Source: Fusobacterium naviforme (GTDB lineage Bacteria; Bacillota; Clostridia; Lachnospirales; Lachnospiraceae). From it: DNA of 64,000 nt. Positions 51,881 through 63,000 of the stretch are shown here, piece after piece. The DNA lies in assembly GCA_003014445.1 (NCBI GenBank), contig PYGH01000001.1:620001-684000 (forward strand), written 5' to 3'. A model generated the notes under the pieces. The model saw only the letters and a program-made list of their open reading frames with translations, had not been told where the DNA came from and did no database searches. Position 1 is the first letter of the stretch, and every line of letters starts with the position of its first letter. Both the position numbers and the translations under genes were made by a program.

Positions 51881-53407
51881 ATGAATGCAATCGAATTCCG
51901 GGACGTGACCAAGCGCTTCGGAGAGGTCGTCGCAAACGACCATATCAACCTCACGCTTCGGCAGGGGGAGATACTTTCGATACTCGGAGAGAACGGGAGC
52001 GGGAAGACAACGCTGATGAATATGCTCTCCGGAATTTATTTTCCGGACGAGGGGCATATTCTGGTGAACGGGCAGGAGGTGACCATTCGCTCGCCGAAGG
52101 ACGCCTTTGCGCTCCGCATCGGCATGATCCATCAGCACTTCAAACTGATCCCTGTGCTGACGGCGGCGGAGAATATCGTTCTGGGACTTAAGGGGAAGGG
52201 AAGACTGAATCGGAAGGCCGTTGAGGATGAGGTGCGCTGTCTTGTCGAGAAGTATGGCTTTCAGCTGGATCCTGCGGAAAAAATATACAGCATGTCCGTC
52301 TCTCAGAAGCAGACGGTGGAGATCGTGAAGGTGCTGTACCGCGGCGCGGACATACTGATTCTGGACGAGCCGACAGCTGTGCTCACGCCGCAGGAGACGG
52401 AGAAGCTGTTCAGTGTGCTCCGAAACATGCGCAGGGACGGAAAGTCCATCATCATCATCACCCACAAGCTGAACGAGGTGCTGGATATCTCCGACCGCGT
52501 CGCAGTGCTTCGGAAGGGGCGTTACATCGGCACGGTGGAGACCGCAAATGCCTCTGTGAGCTCTCTCACGGAGATGATGGTCGGGGAGAAAGTGGATCTC
52601 GGCATTCACAGGAGTGAGCCGAAGAACCTCCGGGACCGCCTGATCTGTGAGCACGTGAGCTGTGTGAACGCGGAGGGAATGAAGGTGCTGGATGATATCA
52701 GCTTCACACTCCGCAGCGGAGAGATACTCGGCATTGCGGGCATCTCCGGAAACGGGCAGAAGGAGCTGCTGGAATCTATCGCGGGCCTTCAGGCGCATGA
52801 GGGACAGATCTGCTACATCAATGATGATGAGAGCCGGAAGGATCTCGGCAGTATGACGCCGATCGAGATCGAGGATCTTGGCGTGCGTCTCGCCTTTGTG
52901 CCCGAGGATCGTCTCGGTATGGGCCTTGTGGGGAGCATGGATCTGACAGATAATATCATGCTGCGCTCGTACCGCTCCGGAAAGTCCTTTGTTACGGATC
53001 GTGAGACGCCGAAGAAGATGGCACAGCAGATTGTGAGTGAGCTTGAGGTTGTGACGCCGAACACGGAGACGCCGATCGGGCGTCTGTCCGGCGGAAATGT
53101 GCAGAAGGTGCTGGTGGGCCGCGAGATCGCCGGCAATCCGAAGGTTATGATGGCGGCGTACCCGGTGCGTGGACTGGATATCAATTCTTCCTATTTGATA
53201 TACAATCTTCTGAGTCGTCAGAAGGAGGAGGGCGCGGCGGTGATCTGTGTCGGCGAGGATCTCGATGTGCTGCTGGCACTCTGCGACCGTATTCTTGTGC
53301 TGCAGGGCGGGAGAAATGCGGGCATCGTGGAGGCGAGACAGGCGACGAAGGAGCAGCTGGGTCTCATGATGACCGGAACTGCCGGAAAGGAGAGCGCAGA
53401 TGAATAA
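51881..53407 (+). CDS. Nucleoside ABC transporter ATP-binding protein (two ABC domains)
   Basis: 508 aa, standard size. First domain: Walker A GENGSGKTTLMNML, signature region SMSVSQKQTVEIVKVL, Walker B ILILDEPTAVLTPQE. Second: degenerate Walker A GISGNGQKELLE (no Lys), signature LSGGNVQKVLVGREI, and MMAAYPVRGLDI. This asymmetry is usual in the monosaccharide/nucleoside (RbsA-like) class. ATG 51881 follows TGTGGGAGAG; ATG 51857 is an alternative. It overlaps the first permease by 8 bp. Confidence 0.9.
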   Translation: MNAIEFRDVTKRFGEVVANDHINLTLRQGEILSILGENGSGKTTLMNMLSGIYFPDEGHILVNGQEVTIRSPKDAFALRIGMIHQHFKLIPVLTAAENIVLGLKGKGRLNRKAVEDEVRCLVEKYGFQLDPAEKIYSMSVSQKQTVEIVKVLYRGADILILDEPTAVLTPQETEKLFSVLRNMRRDGKSIIIITHKLNEVLDISDRVAVLRKGRYIGTVETANASVSSLTEMMVGEKVDLGIHRSEPKNLRDRLICEHVSCVNAEGMKVLDDISFTLRSGEILGIAGISGNGQKELLESIAGLQAHEGQICYINDDESRKDLGSMTPIEIEDLGVRLAFVPEDRLGMGLVGSMDLTDNIMLRSYRSGKSFVTDRETPKKMAQQIVSELEVVTPNTETPIGRLSGGNVQKVLVGREIAGNPKVMMAAYPVRGLDINSSYLIYNLLSRQKEEGAAVICVGEDLDVLLALCDRILVLQGGRNAGIVEARQATKEQLGLMMTGTAGKESADE

Positions 53408-54503
53408 CAGAGAGCCTCTGTTTCACATGACAAAGCGGAATCAGATCAGCTTTGCGAAGATCTGCCTCATCCATATGGCGGCGCTGGCGCTGGCGCTCGT
53501 GGTCTGTGCGGCTGTGATCGTTGCGGTGACACAGGTGAACCCCTTCGGCGTCTACGGCGCGCTCTATGCGGGCGCCGTGGGAAATGCACGCCGCTTCTGG
53601 GTCACGGTGCGTGAGACTGTCATACTCCTGCTCATTGCGGTGGGACTCACGCCGGCTTTTCGCATGCGCTTCTGGAATATCGGCGCGGAGGGACAGATCC
53701 TGATGGGGGGCATGCTGAGTGCGGCTCTCATGATCTACTGCGGAGACAGACTTCCGGGCTTTCTGCTCATCGCCGCCATGCTTGTCACCAGTGCGCTGGC
53801 GGGAATGCTCTGGGGCCTGATTCCTGCCTATTTCAAGGCGAGGTACAATACAAATGAGACGCTCTTCACTCTGATGCTGAATTATGTGGCCATGCAGCTT
53901 GTGACCTTTGCAATCTGTTTCTGGGAGAATCCGAAGGGCTCGAACAGCGTCGGCACCATCAATCAGAAAAGTCATGCGGGCTGGTTTCCGGCTATCGGTG
54001 GCAGCGGCTTTGCGGGCGGCCAGTATATTCTGAGCTGTCTCATCGTTCTGCTGGTCACGCTGCTGGTATTTTTCTATCTGAGGCGCTCCAAGCAGGGATT
54101 TGAGATCTCTGTCGTCGGCTCCAGCCAGAATACGGCGCGCTATGCGGGTATCGACGTGCCCCGCGTGATTCTCCGCACCATGGCGATTTCCGGCGCGATC
54201 TGCGGTCTCGCAGGAGCGGTGATCGTCGGCGGCTCCAGTCACACGCTCTCCACCAGCACAGCGAACGGCAGAGGTTTCACCGCAATCATCGTCGCGTGGA
54301 TGGCGAATTTCAATCCGTTGTTTATGCTGCTCATCTCAGGGCTTCTCATCTTCATGCAGCAGGGCGCGGTGCAGATTGCGTCGCAGTACAAGCTGAACCA
54401 GAACTTCTCGGATATCATCACAGGCATTATTCTCTTCTTTCTGATCGGCTGTGAGTTTTTTATCCGCTATAAAATTCAGTTCAGAAAAAAGGAGGTGCAG
54501 TGA
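53400..54503 (+). CDS. Nucleoside ABC transporter permease, subunit 1
   Basis: 367 aa, about nine or ten membrane segments, BPD_transp_2 family. Family landmarks: ALYAGAVGNARRFWVTVRETVILLLIAVGLTPAFRMRFWNIGAEGQILMGGM and SSQNTARYAGIDVPRVILRTMAISGAICGLAGA. RBS GGAAAGGAGAGCAG. Pairs with the next gene to form the membrane channel. Confidence 0.9.
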   Translation: MNNREPLFHMTKRNQISFAKICLIHMAALALALVVCAAVIVAVTQVNPFGVYGALYAGAVGNARRFWVTVRETVILLLIAVGLTPAFRMRFWNIGAEGQILMGGMLSAALMIYCGDRLPGFLLIAAMLVTSALAGMLWGLIPAYFKARYNTNETLFTLMLNYVAMQLVTFAICFWENPKGSNSVGTINQKSHAGWFPAIGGSGFAGGQYILSCLIVLLVTLLVFFYLRRSKQGFEISVVGSSQNTARYAGIDVPRVILRTMAISGAICGLAGAVIVGGSSHTLSTSTANGRGFTAIIVAWMANFNPLFMLLISGLLIFMQQGAVQIASQYKLNQNFSDIITGIILFFLIGCEFFIRYKIQFRKKEVQ

Positions 54504-54504
54504 G

Positions 54505-55488
54505 ATGACAGTGATTCTAACCTTCATTCAGCGCGCCATCATTCAGGGCATCCCGATTCTCTTTGGCGCCTCCGGCGAGATACTCACGGAGAAGTCCGGA
54601 AACCTGAATCTGGGTATTCCCGGCATCATGTACATGGGCGGAATCTCCGGTCTCATCGCAGCCTTTCTCTATGAGAGGCGTGCGGGTGAGAGTGCCAGTG
54701 GCTTCACAGGACTTCTCCTGTCCCTCTTTTTTGCGCTGCTTGTCTCCATGCTCGGAGGGCTTCTGTACAGCTTTCTGACCGTGACGCTGCGCGCCAATCA
54801 GAACGTGGTCGGTCTGGCGCTCACGACCTTTGGCACGGGATTCGGCAATTTCTTCGGAGGTTCTCTCTCACAGATGGCGGGAGGCGTCGGCCAGATCTCC
54901 ACAAAGGTCACTGCGGCAGCCTACAGAAAGACGATACCGGGGCTCTCGGAGATACCGGTGCTGGGGAAGATATTCTTCTCCTACGGACTGCTGACCTATC
55001 TCTCCCTCATCATTGCGCTGGCGTTGACTTACTTTCTGCTGCGCACGAGGCGTGGACTGAATCTCCGCGCGGTGGGAGAGGATCCCGCGACCGCAGATGC
55101 GGCGGGGATTGATGTGTCGCTCTACAAGTACACAGCGACCATAGTCGGCGCGGGTATCGCGGGGCTCGGCGGTCTCTACTTTGTGATGGAATATCTTGGC
55201 GGAACCTGGGGGAACAACAGCTTCGGGGATAGAGGCTGGCTTGCAGTGGCGCTTGTCATTCTCTCCATATGGAATGCGAACAATGCAATCTGGGGCTCCA
55301 TTCTCTTTGGCGGTCTCTATATCATGTATCTCTACATTCCGAACCTCTCCCGCGCAGCGCAGGAGATATTCAAGATGATGCCCTATGTCGTGACCATACT
55401 TGTGCTCATCTTTACCAGCCGGAAGAACCGGCCGGAGGATCAGCCGCCCGCAAGTCTCGGGCTCTCGTATTTCCGCGAGGAGCGCTGA
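54505..55488 (+). CDS. Nucleoside ABC transporter permease, subunit 2
   Basis: 327 aa, about eight or nine membrane segments, same family as the preceding permease: PILFGASGEILTEKSGNLNLGIPGIMYMGG and GEDPATADAAGIDVSLYKYTATIVGAGIAGLGG. Starts 2 bp after the previous stop behind AAAGGAGGTGCAGTGAG. The C terminus (FREER) is short and charged. Completes the lipoprotein-ATPase-permease-permease set. Confidence 0.9.
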   Translation: MTVILTFIQRAIIQGIPILFGASGEILTEKSGNLNLGIPGIMYMGGISGLIAAFLYERRAGESASGFTGLLLSLFFALLVSMLGGLLYSFLTVTLRANQNVVGLALTTFGTGFGNFFGGSLSQMAGGVGQISTKVTAAAYRKTIPGLSEIPVLGKIFFSYGLLTYLSLIIALALTYFLLRTRRGLNLRAVGEDPATADAAGIDVSLYKYTATIVGAGIAGLGGLYFVMEYLGGTWGNNSFGDRGWLAVALVILSIWNANNAIWGSILFGGLYIMYLYIPNLSRAAQEIFKMMPYVVTILVLIFTSRKNRPEDQPPASLGLSYFREER

Positions 55489-55591
55489 GCCCTTTGTCCG
55501 CATTGCCCGCGCTTTGAGCAGAAGCAGGAACGAACAGTACAGATTTACGCCTCCCTCCCGGGGGGCGGTATGAACAGAAGGAGATCAGGAA

Positions 55592-57037
55592 ATGAAGATC
55601 AGAACCAGATATGCGCCAAGTCCCACGGGACGCATGCACGTTGGAAATTTGAGAACTGCGCTCTACGCCTATCTCATCGCAAAGCACGAGAACGGAACCT
55701 TCCTGCTTCGCATTGAGGACACGGATCAGGGGCGCCTTGTGGAGGGCGCGACAGAGATTATCTATCGCACCATGCAGGAGACGGGACTCATTCACGACGA
55801 GGGCCCGGACAAGGATGGCGGCTACGGTCCCTATGTGCAGAGTGAGCGCATGAAGGCCGGCATCTACATGGAGTATGCGAAACAGCTGGTGGAGAAGGGC
55901 GAGGCTTATTACTGCTTCTGCGATCAGGAGAGACTCGACTCGCTGAAGCGAAGCGTGAACGGCGAGACCATTATGCAGTACGACAAGCACTGCCTCTCGC
56001 TCTCTGCGGAGGAGGTGCAGGCGAATCTCGCGGCGGGAAAGCCCTTTGTAATTCGGCAGAACAACCCGCGGACCGGCACCACGACCTTCCACGACGAGAT
56101 CTACGGCGACATCTCCGTAGACAATTCAGAGCTGGACGATATGGTTCTCATCAAGTCAGACGGATTCCCGACCTACAATTTTGCAAATGTGGTGGACGAT
56201 CATCTGATGGGAATCACCCATGTGGTGCGCGGACAGGAGTATCTCTCCTCCTCCCCGAAGTATAACCGCCTCTACGAGGCCTTCGGCTGGGAGGTTCCGG
56301 TCTATGTGCACTGCCCGACCATCACGAATGAGGAGCATCAGAAGCTCTCGAAGCGCAGCGGACACGCCTCTTTTGAGGATCTGCTGGAGCAGGGCTTTGT
56401 GACCGAGGCAGTCGTAAACTTTGTGGCGCTGCTCGGCTGGTCGCCGGAGGGAGAGCAGGAGATATTCAGTCTGCCCGAACTCGCAAGGGTCTTTGATTAC
56501 CGTCGCATCAACAAGTCCCCGGCGGTGTTTGACATGACCAAGCTGCGCTGGATGAACGGGGAGTACTTAAAGGCGATGGCGCCGGAGGTCTTCTATGAGA
56601 AGGCGGAGCCCTATCTCGAGAGATATCTCACCGCAGACATCGACCGCCGGAGAGTGGCAGAGCTGGTGCGCACGCGCATCGAAACCTTCCCGGATATTGA
56701 GGAGATGGTAGATTTCTTCAACGCACTGCCGGAGTACGATATTGCAATGTATACAAATAAGAAGTCGAAGTCCACGGCGGAGAGCGCACGGAAGGTGCTC
56801 ACCGAGGTGCTCCCGCTTCTTGAGAAGGCGGAGAGCTGGACGAACGATGCGCTCTTTGAGCTGCTGAAGCAGTATGCGGAGCAGACAGGAGTGAAGACCG
56901 GTCATGTGATGTGGCCCATACGGACGGCGCTCTCCGGAAAGCTCATGACGCCTGCGGGGGCAACAGAGATCCTGGAGCTGTTGGGAAGAGAGGAGGCGCT
57001 GCGGCGCCTTGAGACCGGAATTCAGAAGCTTGCCTGA
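55592..57037 (+). CDS. gltX: Glutamyl-tRNA synthetase
   Basis: 481 aa. Class I synthetase with [23 protein letters not shown] (HIGH region, here MHVGN) and [13 protein letters not shown] (KMSKS loop) near residue 250, followed by the anticodon-binding domain. Charges tRNA-Glu, possibly also tRNA-Gln. RBS GAAGGAGATCAGGA. Unlike the Bacillus arrangement it is not with cysS; it directly precedes a helicase gene. Confidence 0.96.
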   Translation: MKIRTRYAPSPTGRMHVGNLRTALYAYLIAKHENGTFLLRIEDTDQGRLVEGATEIIYRTMQETGLIHDEGPDKDGGYGPYVQSERMKAGIYMEYAKQLVEKGEAYYCFCDQERLDSLKRSVNGETIMQYDKHCLSLSAEEVQANLAAGKPFVIRQNNPRTGTTTFHDEIYGDISVDNSELDDMVLIKSDGFPTYNFANVVDDHLMGITHVVRGQEYLSSSPKYNRLYEAFGWEVPVYVHCPTITNEEHQKLSKRSGHASFEDLLEQGFVTEAVVNFVALLGWSPEGEQEIFSLPELARVFDYRRINKSPAVFDMTKLRWMNGEYLKAMAPEVFYEKAEPYLERYLTADIDRRRVAELVRTRIETFPDIEEMVDFFNALPEYDIAMYTNKKSKSTAESARKVLTEVLPLLEKAESWTNDALFELLKQYAEQTGVKTGHVMWPIRTALSGKLMTPAGATEILELLGREEALRRLETGIQKLA

Positions 57038-57107
57038 GGCGGCGCCTTCCGGTTTTCAGAGAATTGCAACGGAGACAGAATTGAGGAGAGACAGAGAGCG
57101 GCGGCAC

Positions 57108-59087
57108 ATGGCGGAGGCCGGGCCGCGGAGAGAACAGAATACAGCTGCAGCGCCGCTCCGGCATACGGAGGGGCTCAGCAGAGCGCAGAGAGAGGCGGTC
57201 ACCCACGGGGAGGGGCCGCTTCTTGTGCTTGCAGGTCCCGGTTCGGGAAAGACCTTTGTCATCACGCGGCGCATACGCTATCTCATTGATGCGCTGAAGG
57301 TGGATCCGCGGCGCATACTGGTGCTCACCTTTTCGCGGGCCGCAGCGCGGGAGATGGAGGAGCGCTTTGCCGCATTACAGGAAGATATGCCCTCCTGTGA
57401 GGAAAGGCCTTACGGGGGAGGCAGGCCGGTCTTCGGAACCTTTCACTCCTTCTTTTTCCGCATTTTGCGCACGGCCTACGGCTACGCCGCAGATCAGGTG
57501 ATTGCGGACGGGGAGAGGGTGAATATTCTCACAGGACTTGTGCGGCAGCTGCGCATTGAGAGCGGAGATATCCGGACACTGGTGCAGAATCTCCTCTCGG
57601 AGATCGCAGTGGTGAAGGAGGAGCGGGCGGAGCTCCCGCATTACTACTCCGTGAGCTGCCCGGCGGAGCAGTTCCGGGAGCTGTTTTGTGCCTATGAGCG
57701 GGCGCTTGGTGAGCGGCAGAAGATTGATTATGAGGACATGCTGCTCATGACCTATGAGCTTTTAAAGGAGAGGGACGATATACGCACCGCACTGCAGCAG
57801 CGCTGGCAGTGGCTTTTGGTGGATGAATTTCAGGATATCAATCGTCTGCAGTATGAGATTGTCCGCATGATCGCAGCTGCGCGGAGCAATCTCACGGTAG
57901 TCGGAGATGACGACCAGTCGATCTACCGCTTCCGCGGCGCGAAGCCGGAGCTCATGCTGGGCTTTCGAGGGGACTTTCCGGACGCACGTCAGCTTCTGCT
58001 GGATATTAATTTTCGCTCCACACCGGAGATCGTGAAGACCGCCGGACGCCTGATACGCCGGAACAAAAAACGCTTTGAAAAGGAAATCACGGCGCATCGT
58101 GCCTCCGGAAAGCCTGTGAATACTGTGGTCTGTCCGGATCCCGGGCGGGAGGCGGCCTATATTGTCGCGGAGATACGCCGCCATATTGCAGAGGGGATGC
58201 AGTACGGAGATATTGCGGTGCTCTACCGCACGAATCTTCAGCCCCGGCTCTTAAGTGCAAGGCTCATGGCGGAGAATATCCCCTTCCGCATCCGTGAGAT
58301 GCTTCCGGATCTCATGGAGCACTGGATCGCGAGGGATGTGGTCGCCTATCTCCGCCTCGCGAGGCATATCGCAGAGCCGGGGGACCTGCTTCGCATCATG
58401 AATCGCCCGAACCGCTATATCCGGCGCGAGGCGCTCCGCATGGAGGGGGAGACACTGGAGGGGATCTATGCGCACTACGAGAAGAGCGGAGAGCAGTGGA
58501 TGCGGGAGCGGCTGGATCGCCTGTCGCGGGATCTCCGTCATCTCTCCCGCCTCACAGTCTATGAGGCGATCAGCTGGATACGTCAGGAGATCGGTTATGA
58601 GCGCTTTCTCTTAAGCTATGCCGAGGAGCATGAGATCGAGCCCGGAGAGCTGCTGGAGATACTGGATGAGCTGCAGGACAGCGCGGAGGGCTTTCGCTTC
58701 CCGGAGGAGTGGCTTCAGCACAGCCGGGACTTCCGGCAGGAGCTCATGCAGCGGAGAGAGCGGGCAGCAAGGTCACGGGATGGAGAAAAGACGGGACAGA
58801 GACAGGCAGAGGAGTACAGGGAGGATACAGACCAGCTGCATCTCATGACCTTTCACGCATCCAAGGGGCTTGAATTTCCGCTGGTCTTTCTTATTGATGT
58901 CAACGAAGGCATTGTCCCGCACCGAAAGGCCTGCGGCAGAGACGAGCTGGAGGAGGAACGGCGCATGTTCTACGTCGCGATGACCCGTGCGAAGGACGAG
59001 CTTGTGGTCTGTACCTGTAAAAAGCGCTTTCACCGCGCGGTGGAGGAGTCGCGCTTCATCGCGGAATACGAGACGCCGAAAGGCTGA
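57108..59087 (+). CDS. UvrD/Rep-family superfamily I DNA helicase
   Basis: 659 aa from ATG 57108; an in-frame TTG at 57009 inside gltX would add 33 residues. Helicase motifs in order: Q motif LSRAQREAV, Walker A AGPGSGKT, Ia ILVLTFSRAAAREM, II LLVDEFQDI, III VVGDDDQSIYRFRGA, IV DINFRST, V HASKGLEFPLVFLIDVNEGIVPH, VI EERRMFYVAMTRAKDEL. A 3'-5' translocase for DNA repair or replication restart. It lacks the C-terminal extension of PcrA (about 720-740 aa) and so may be a PcrA-like second copy. Confidence 0.92.
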   Translation: MAEAGPRREQNTAAAPLRHTEGLSRAQREAVTHGEGPLLVLAGPGSGKTFVITRRIRYLIDALKVDPRRILVLTFSRAAAREMEERFAALQEDMPSCEERPYGGGRPVFGTFHSFFFRILRTAYGYAADQVIADGERVNILTGLVRQLRIESGDIRTLVQNLLSEIAVVKEERAELPHYYSVSCPAEQFRELFCAYERALGERQKIDYEDMLLMTYELLKERDDIRTALQQRWQWLLVDEFQDINRLQYEIVRMIAAARSNLTVVGDDDQSIYRFRGAKPELMLGFRGDFPDARQLLLDINFRSTPEIVKTAGRLIRRNKKRFEKEITAHRASGKPVNTVVCPDPGREAAYIVAEIRRHIAEGMQYGDIAVLYRTNLQPRLLSARLMAENIPFRIREMLPDLMEHWIARDVVAYLRLARHIAEPGDLLRIMNRPNRYIRREALRMEGETLEGIYAHYEKSGEQWMRERLDRLSRDLRHLSRLTVYEAISWIRQEIGYERFLLSYAEEHEIEPGELLEILDELQDSAEGFRFPEEWLQHSRDFRQELMQRRERAARSRDGEKTGQRQAEEYREDTDQLHLMTFHASKGLEFPLVFLIDVNEGIVPHRKACGRDELEEERRMFYVAMTRAKDELVVCTCKKRFHRAVEESRFIAEYETPKG

Positions 59088-59197
59088 TTTTTACGCTTTT
59101 TGCAAGATTCTGCTTGCAAAGCGGAATGAGATGAATTTTAATAGAGCCAGCAGCAGTGCTGCGTCCAATAAACAGAAGCAGAATAAAGGAGAATTTC

Positions 59198-59539
59198 ATG
59201 AGCGAGAGTCAGGAGATTAAGAGAGAGGGTCTCTTTGATGGCGGAGACACCACGGTCACGCTGACCCTGGATGACGGAACAGAGCTGGAGTGTGTGGTAC
59301 TCACGATCTTCACCGCCGGTGGTGAGGACAGAGAGTACATTGCGCTCACACCGGAGACGGATGATGAGGAATCGACCGTTTACTTCTACCGCTATGGAGA
59401 GACAGAGGAGGGGCAGCCGGATCTCACAAATATTGAGACGGACGATGAGTACGAGATCGTTGCGGATGCCTTTGACGAGATTCTGGACGAGCAGGAGTTT
59501 AATGAGCTCTTCAGCGAAGCGGAGACAGAGGAGGAGTGA
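59198..59539 (+). CDS. DUF1292 (YrzB-like) protein
   Basis: 113 aa, acidic. TVTLTLDDGTELECVVLTIFTAGGEDREYIALTP and EDESTVYFYRYGE match the DUF1292 family of small Firmicute proteins of unknown function. In many Firmicutes it lies with yrrK/yrzL; here it follows the helicase gene. RBS ATAAAGGAGAATTTC. Ends in a run of Glu residues and a terminator. Confidence 0.88.
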   Translation: MSESQEIKREGLFDGGDTTVTLTLDDGTELECVVLTIFTAGGEDREYIALTPETDDEESTVYFYRYGETEEGQPDLTNIETDDEYEIVADAFDEILDEQEFNELFSEAETEEE

Positions 59540-59570
59540 GAGCTCCGAAGCAAATATCAGAGTGAAAAAG

Positions 59571-59603
59571 AGCGATCGACCCACGGCGGGCCGGTCGCTT
59601 TTG
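59571..59603 (+). terminator. Intrinsic terminator after the DUF1292 gene
   Basis: AGCGATCG (59571-59578) pairs with CGGTCGCT (59592-59599), one G-T pair, preceded by AAAAAG and followed by TTTT. Confidence 0.78.
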
Positions 59604-59651
59604 AGTGGTAAGGCGTGTTTCCCAACCTAACTTCTTTTGTTCTTCTTCCTT

Positions 59652-59897
59652 TCAGCGTTCAAATTCCTTAATCAAATACAATTTAAAATATGGAGATACC
59701 CAAGAAGCAAACTCAAATGCTATATCTTTGTGCGCATAAGTTCCGCCATATCTTCCTGCTCTCGCAACAATACCAATAGAATTCGTTTTTTCTACCCACT
59801 GCTTAACGGATAAAATAAAACGATTAAATCCTGCTTCATTTTTAATTCCCTCGAATTCGGGGGAATTAAAATTTGTATTATACAGTTGACATTTTTA
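59652..59897 (-). pseudogene. KilA-N domain gene remnant
   Basis: The minus strand encodes, without a start codon, FNSPEFEGIKNEAGFN, VKQWVEKTNSIGIVARAGRYGG and TYAHKDIAFEFASWVSPYFKLYLIKEFER, then TGA at 59654-59652. This is the core of the KilA-N DNA-binding domain of phage and island proteins. The protein start is cut by a stop upstream, and everything beyond the domain is gone. The surrounding DNA is much poorer in GC than the flanks. Read as a relic of a phage or mobile element. Confidence 0.8.
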
Positions 59898-60020
59898 AAG
59901 ACAGAAAAAATACATAAAAAATTGAAAGAATACATAAAAAGTTGACAATTATTTTGATTGAATATATTTTAAATATTAGGGATATAGGAAATTATTTATT
60001 TTTTGAGGGGAGTATGTACT
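59898..60020 (+). promoter_or_regulatory. Promoter and short repeats upstream of the leucine-rich-repeat gene
   Basis: TACATAAAAA occurs at 59911 and 59931 inside an imperfect 20-bp direct repeat. TTGACA at 59942-59947, 17-nt spacer and TATTTT at 59965-59970 form a good promoter; TGAGGGGAG (60004-60012) is the RBS for ATG 60021. The repeats abut the -35 and could be an operator. Confidence 0.6.
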
Positions 60021-63000
60021 ATGAAGTGGCCTTGGCGAAGGGCAGTCTCTGTTCTGATGGCGTTTTGCGTCCTTTTTGGAACCGTGACACAGGGAGACAG
60101 TATCAGCTATGCGGCGAGGCAGGAGTCACTGGCTTCTCTTCTTGAGACATTCTCGGAGGAGGGAATGCCGGATGGCCCGGTGCTGGACGATACGAAGGCC
60201 GGAGGGCTGGAGGCCTTCATGGACTGGCTGCGCAGTGAGAACTCCAGCGGCAGGCTGACAGACAGCAATGCCAGCGCGAGCAATGCCAGCAGCAGCAATG
60301 CGGAAGGCGCGGGGATAAAGTCCGGGCTTTTGGAATGGCTCGACAATCTGGGGGCGGCGCTCACTGCACCGCTCGGCTTTCTCATGCTTCGGAATGCAAA
60401 GCTGCCGGCTCCGGAGCTTAAGAGCAGCGGTCTGTTCCGCTATTATGAGGAGGATGATGCAGTCGTCATCACCGGCTTTGCGGAGGGAAAAGGAAGGGCG
60501 GATCTGCCGGATGGCGAGACGCTTGAGATTCCGGACACGCTGGAGGGAAAGCCCGTAAAGCGTGTCGATCCCATGGCGTTTTATCAGGAGGATCTGGACG
60601 GGCTTGGGCTCGTTCTGGGCGCAAATGTAGAGGAGATCGGAGAGTCCGCCTTTGCGGGCAGCGGTCTGAAGACCCTGACTTTTGGAGATGCCGTAAAGAA
60701 GGTTCAGGCCTCTGCCTTTCGCGACAATAAGCTGGAGGAGCTTCAGCTGAATCAGATCACGGAGCTCGCAGAGGAGGCATTCCTGAATAATAAGCTGAAG
60801 ACACTCAGCGTGGGAGATGCGCTCTCCGTCGTCGGAGACAGCGCCTTCTCCTACAACGATCTGGATGTGGTACAACTGCCCGCAGGAATCACGGCCTGGG
60901 GTACCGGCGTCTTCACGAACAATAACCGCTATGTGCTGGTCGAGACCGGCTCGCCTGTTCTCCGGACCGAGGTGGTGGCGGAGCAGTACGGTCAGGTGGT
61001 GAATCCTGCGACCATCACGGTGCGCTGTGTGGATGAAGCGAGCGGACAGCCCATTCTCGGCGATATGATCTTTGGCAATGACAGAGAGAAGCTCGACGGT
61101 CTGGTGTTCCTGAATGAGGAAAATACTTACAAGGCCCCTCCGGTTCATGGTTTTGAGCCGGTGGAGCCGGAGCTTAAGTATACGCCGGACAGTGAGAGCT
61201 ATGTACTCACAGTAAAATATAAAAACACGCACATACTGCCTGTGATTGAGCCAAAGGCGAGCCCCTTTATTCCGCTGAATGGAGACGGGGGAAAAGCAGC
61301 GCTGCTGGCTTTCGTAAAGGCGACGGATCTGAACGGAGAGGATATCAGCGCCTCTGTCACCGTGTCTCCGGAGAGCATTCCGACAGATGTCTCCGGTCAG
61401 ATCATACCTGTGAGCTACTCTGTCCGGGACCGCTATGGCAATGCAGGCAGCCTCACGCTGAAGGTCTCCATCGGTGTGGACTGGAATGCGTTTCCGATTG
61501 GGAAGGGCTGGACACTCGGAGACTTTACTTACGATGGGAATAAGGTCACCGGCTTCTCTGAGAGCGGCCTTTTGAAGGTGGAGACACAGAAGGAGCTGGT
61601 GCTTCCGCACCTGAACCCGGCGGACGGAACGACAGTCATTGATACGGTTGCAGAGAACAGAGGAGAAAATTCCTTCCGTGTCCGAGGGCTGACCGCTCTG
61701 AGCGACTACCTGTCCACGGCGGAAGGAGAGGCAGGAAATATCCGGGTTATAGAGGGAGAGTATCGGCAGTCGGTGTCAGACTATCCGGGCAGCTTCAGCA
61801 GCAATGCGATCAGTGAACTGCGCCTGAACGCACTGGAGATCGCCGGCGGCAAGGCATTTGAAGAAAACGCACTGACTCATATCCGCCTGCCCAGGCTGAC
61901 TCTTGTGCAGGGGAAGGCCTTTTCTACGAACAAACTGGAGCAAATCGGAAAGGAAGATCTTCCGCTGCTGGAGAAGATAGAGACCATGGGCTTTGTGAGC
62001 AATGAGTCTCTCAGCAGCATCAGCCTTCCCTCCCTGAAGGAAACGGGATATGTGTCCTTCTGGAACTGCCCGATTGCCGCGGTAGAAGTTCCGAATCTGG
62101 AGATCGTCGGGGATGGCGCATTTCTGGATAGTAAGCTCACGGAGGTGACGGAGGAGAACTTCCCTGCGCTTCGCATTGTCGAGGACAGAGCTTTTAACCG
62201 AAGTCCTCTGACCAGAGTGTCGATTCCGATGGTGCAGGAGCTGCTCGGACAGGCGTTTTATGGCAATGCGTCCACCGGACAGCCCGTGATCGAGGATCGT
62301 TTTGACAGTCTGGAGCAGCTCGGCGATGAGGCCCTTAGGGGAAACGGAGCGCTCACAGAGCTCCATATGCCGAAGCTGAAGCGCATCGGAACGGGTGCCT
62401 TTGCAGGAAATCCGGGATCCCCGGAGTGGGCCAATCGCGTTGTGATCTATACCGACAATGAGAGCCTGCCGAGTAAGGAGAATTACATTGTGAATCCTAG
62501 CCCCACAGGAGATGGGGACTGGGAGGAGGCAGATTTCACCTGGGACGCGGAGCATCCAGAGGTCGTGACCGGCTTCTCGGCGACGGGGCAGGATAAGATC
62601 GCAAAGAAGAATTTTGAATTAAAGCTCCCGCCGCGCGCACAGGTGGTGGCGGAGGGCGCCTTTGAGGCCATCGGTCTGGTCAGTGTCAGTGCGCCAAATG
62701 TCACCGAGGTGCGGGACAGCGGTTTCTATGGCAACAAGCTCAGCGATATCAGCAGCGGCTTTCCGCAGCTTCGCAGCATCACGGGAACATGGGCCTTTGG
62801 TGTGAATAAGATCACGGCGCTGGACCTGCCGCAGCTGGAGAGCATAGGGAGGCGCACATTTTCGGGAAATCCGATCACGGAGGCGGAGCTTCCCGCCGTC
62901 CGGGATATCGGAGACTATGCCTTTGCCGGTGCTCCTCTGGAGACGCTCCATGCGCCGCAGCTGGAGCGCATAGGAAAGCGCGCCTTCTACAGTCATAAGC

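Noticed and set aside
60126-62555. Long minus-strand frames in the last 4 kb
   Set aside because: They are mirror frames of the leucine-rich-repeat gene, whose plus-strand frame has a signal peptide, promoter, RBS and repeats and simply does not stop inside the window.
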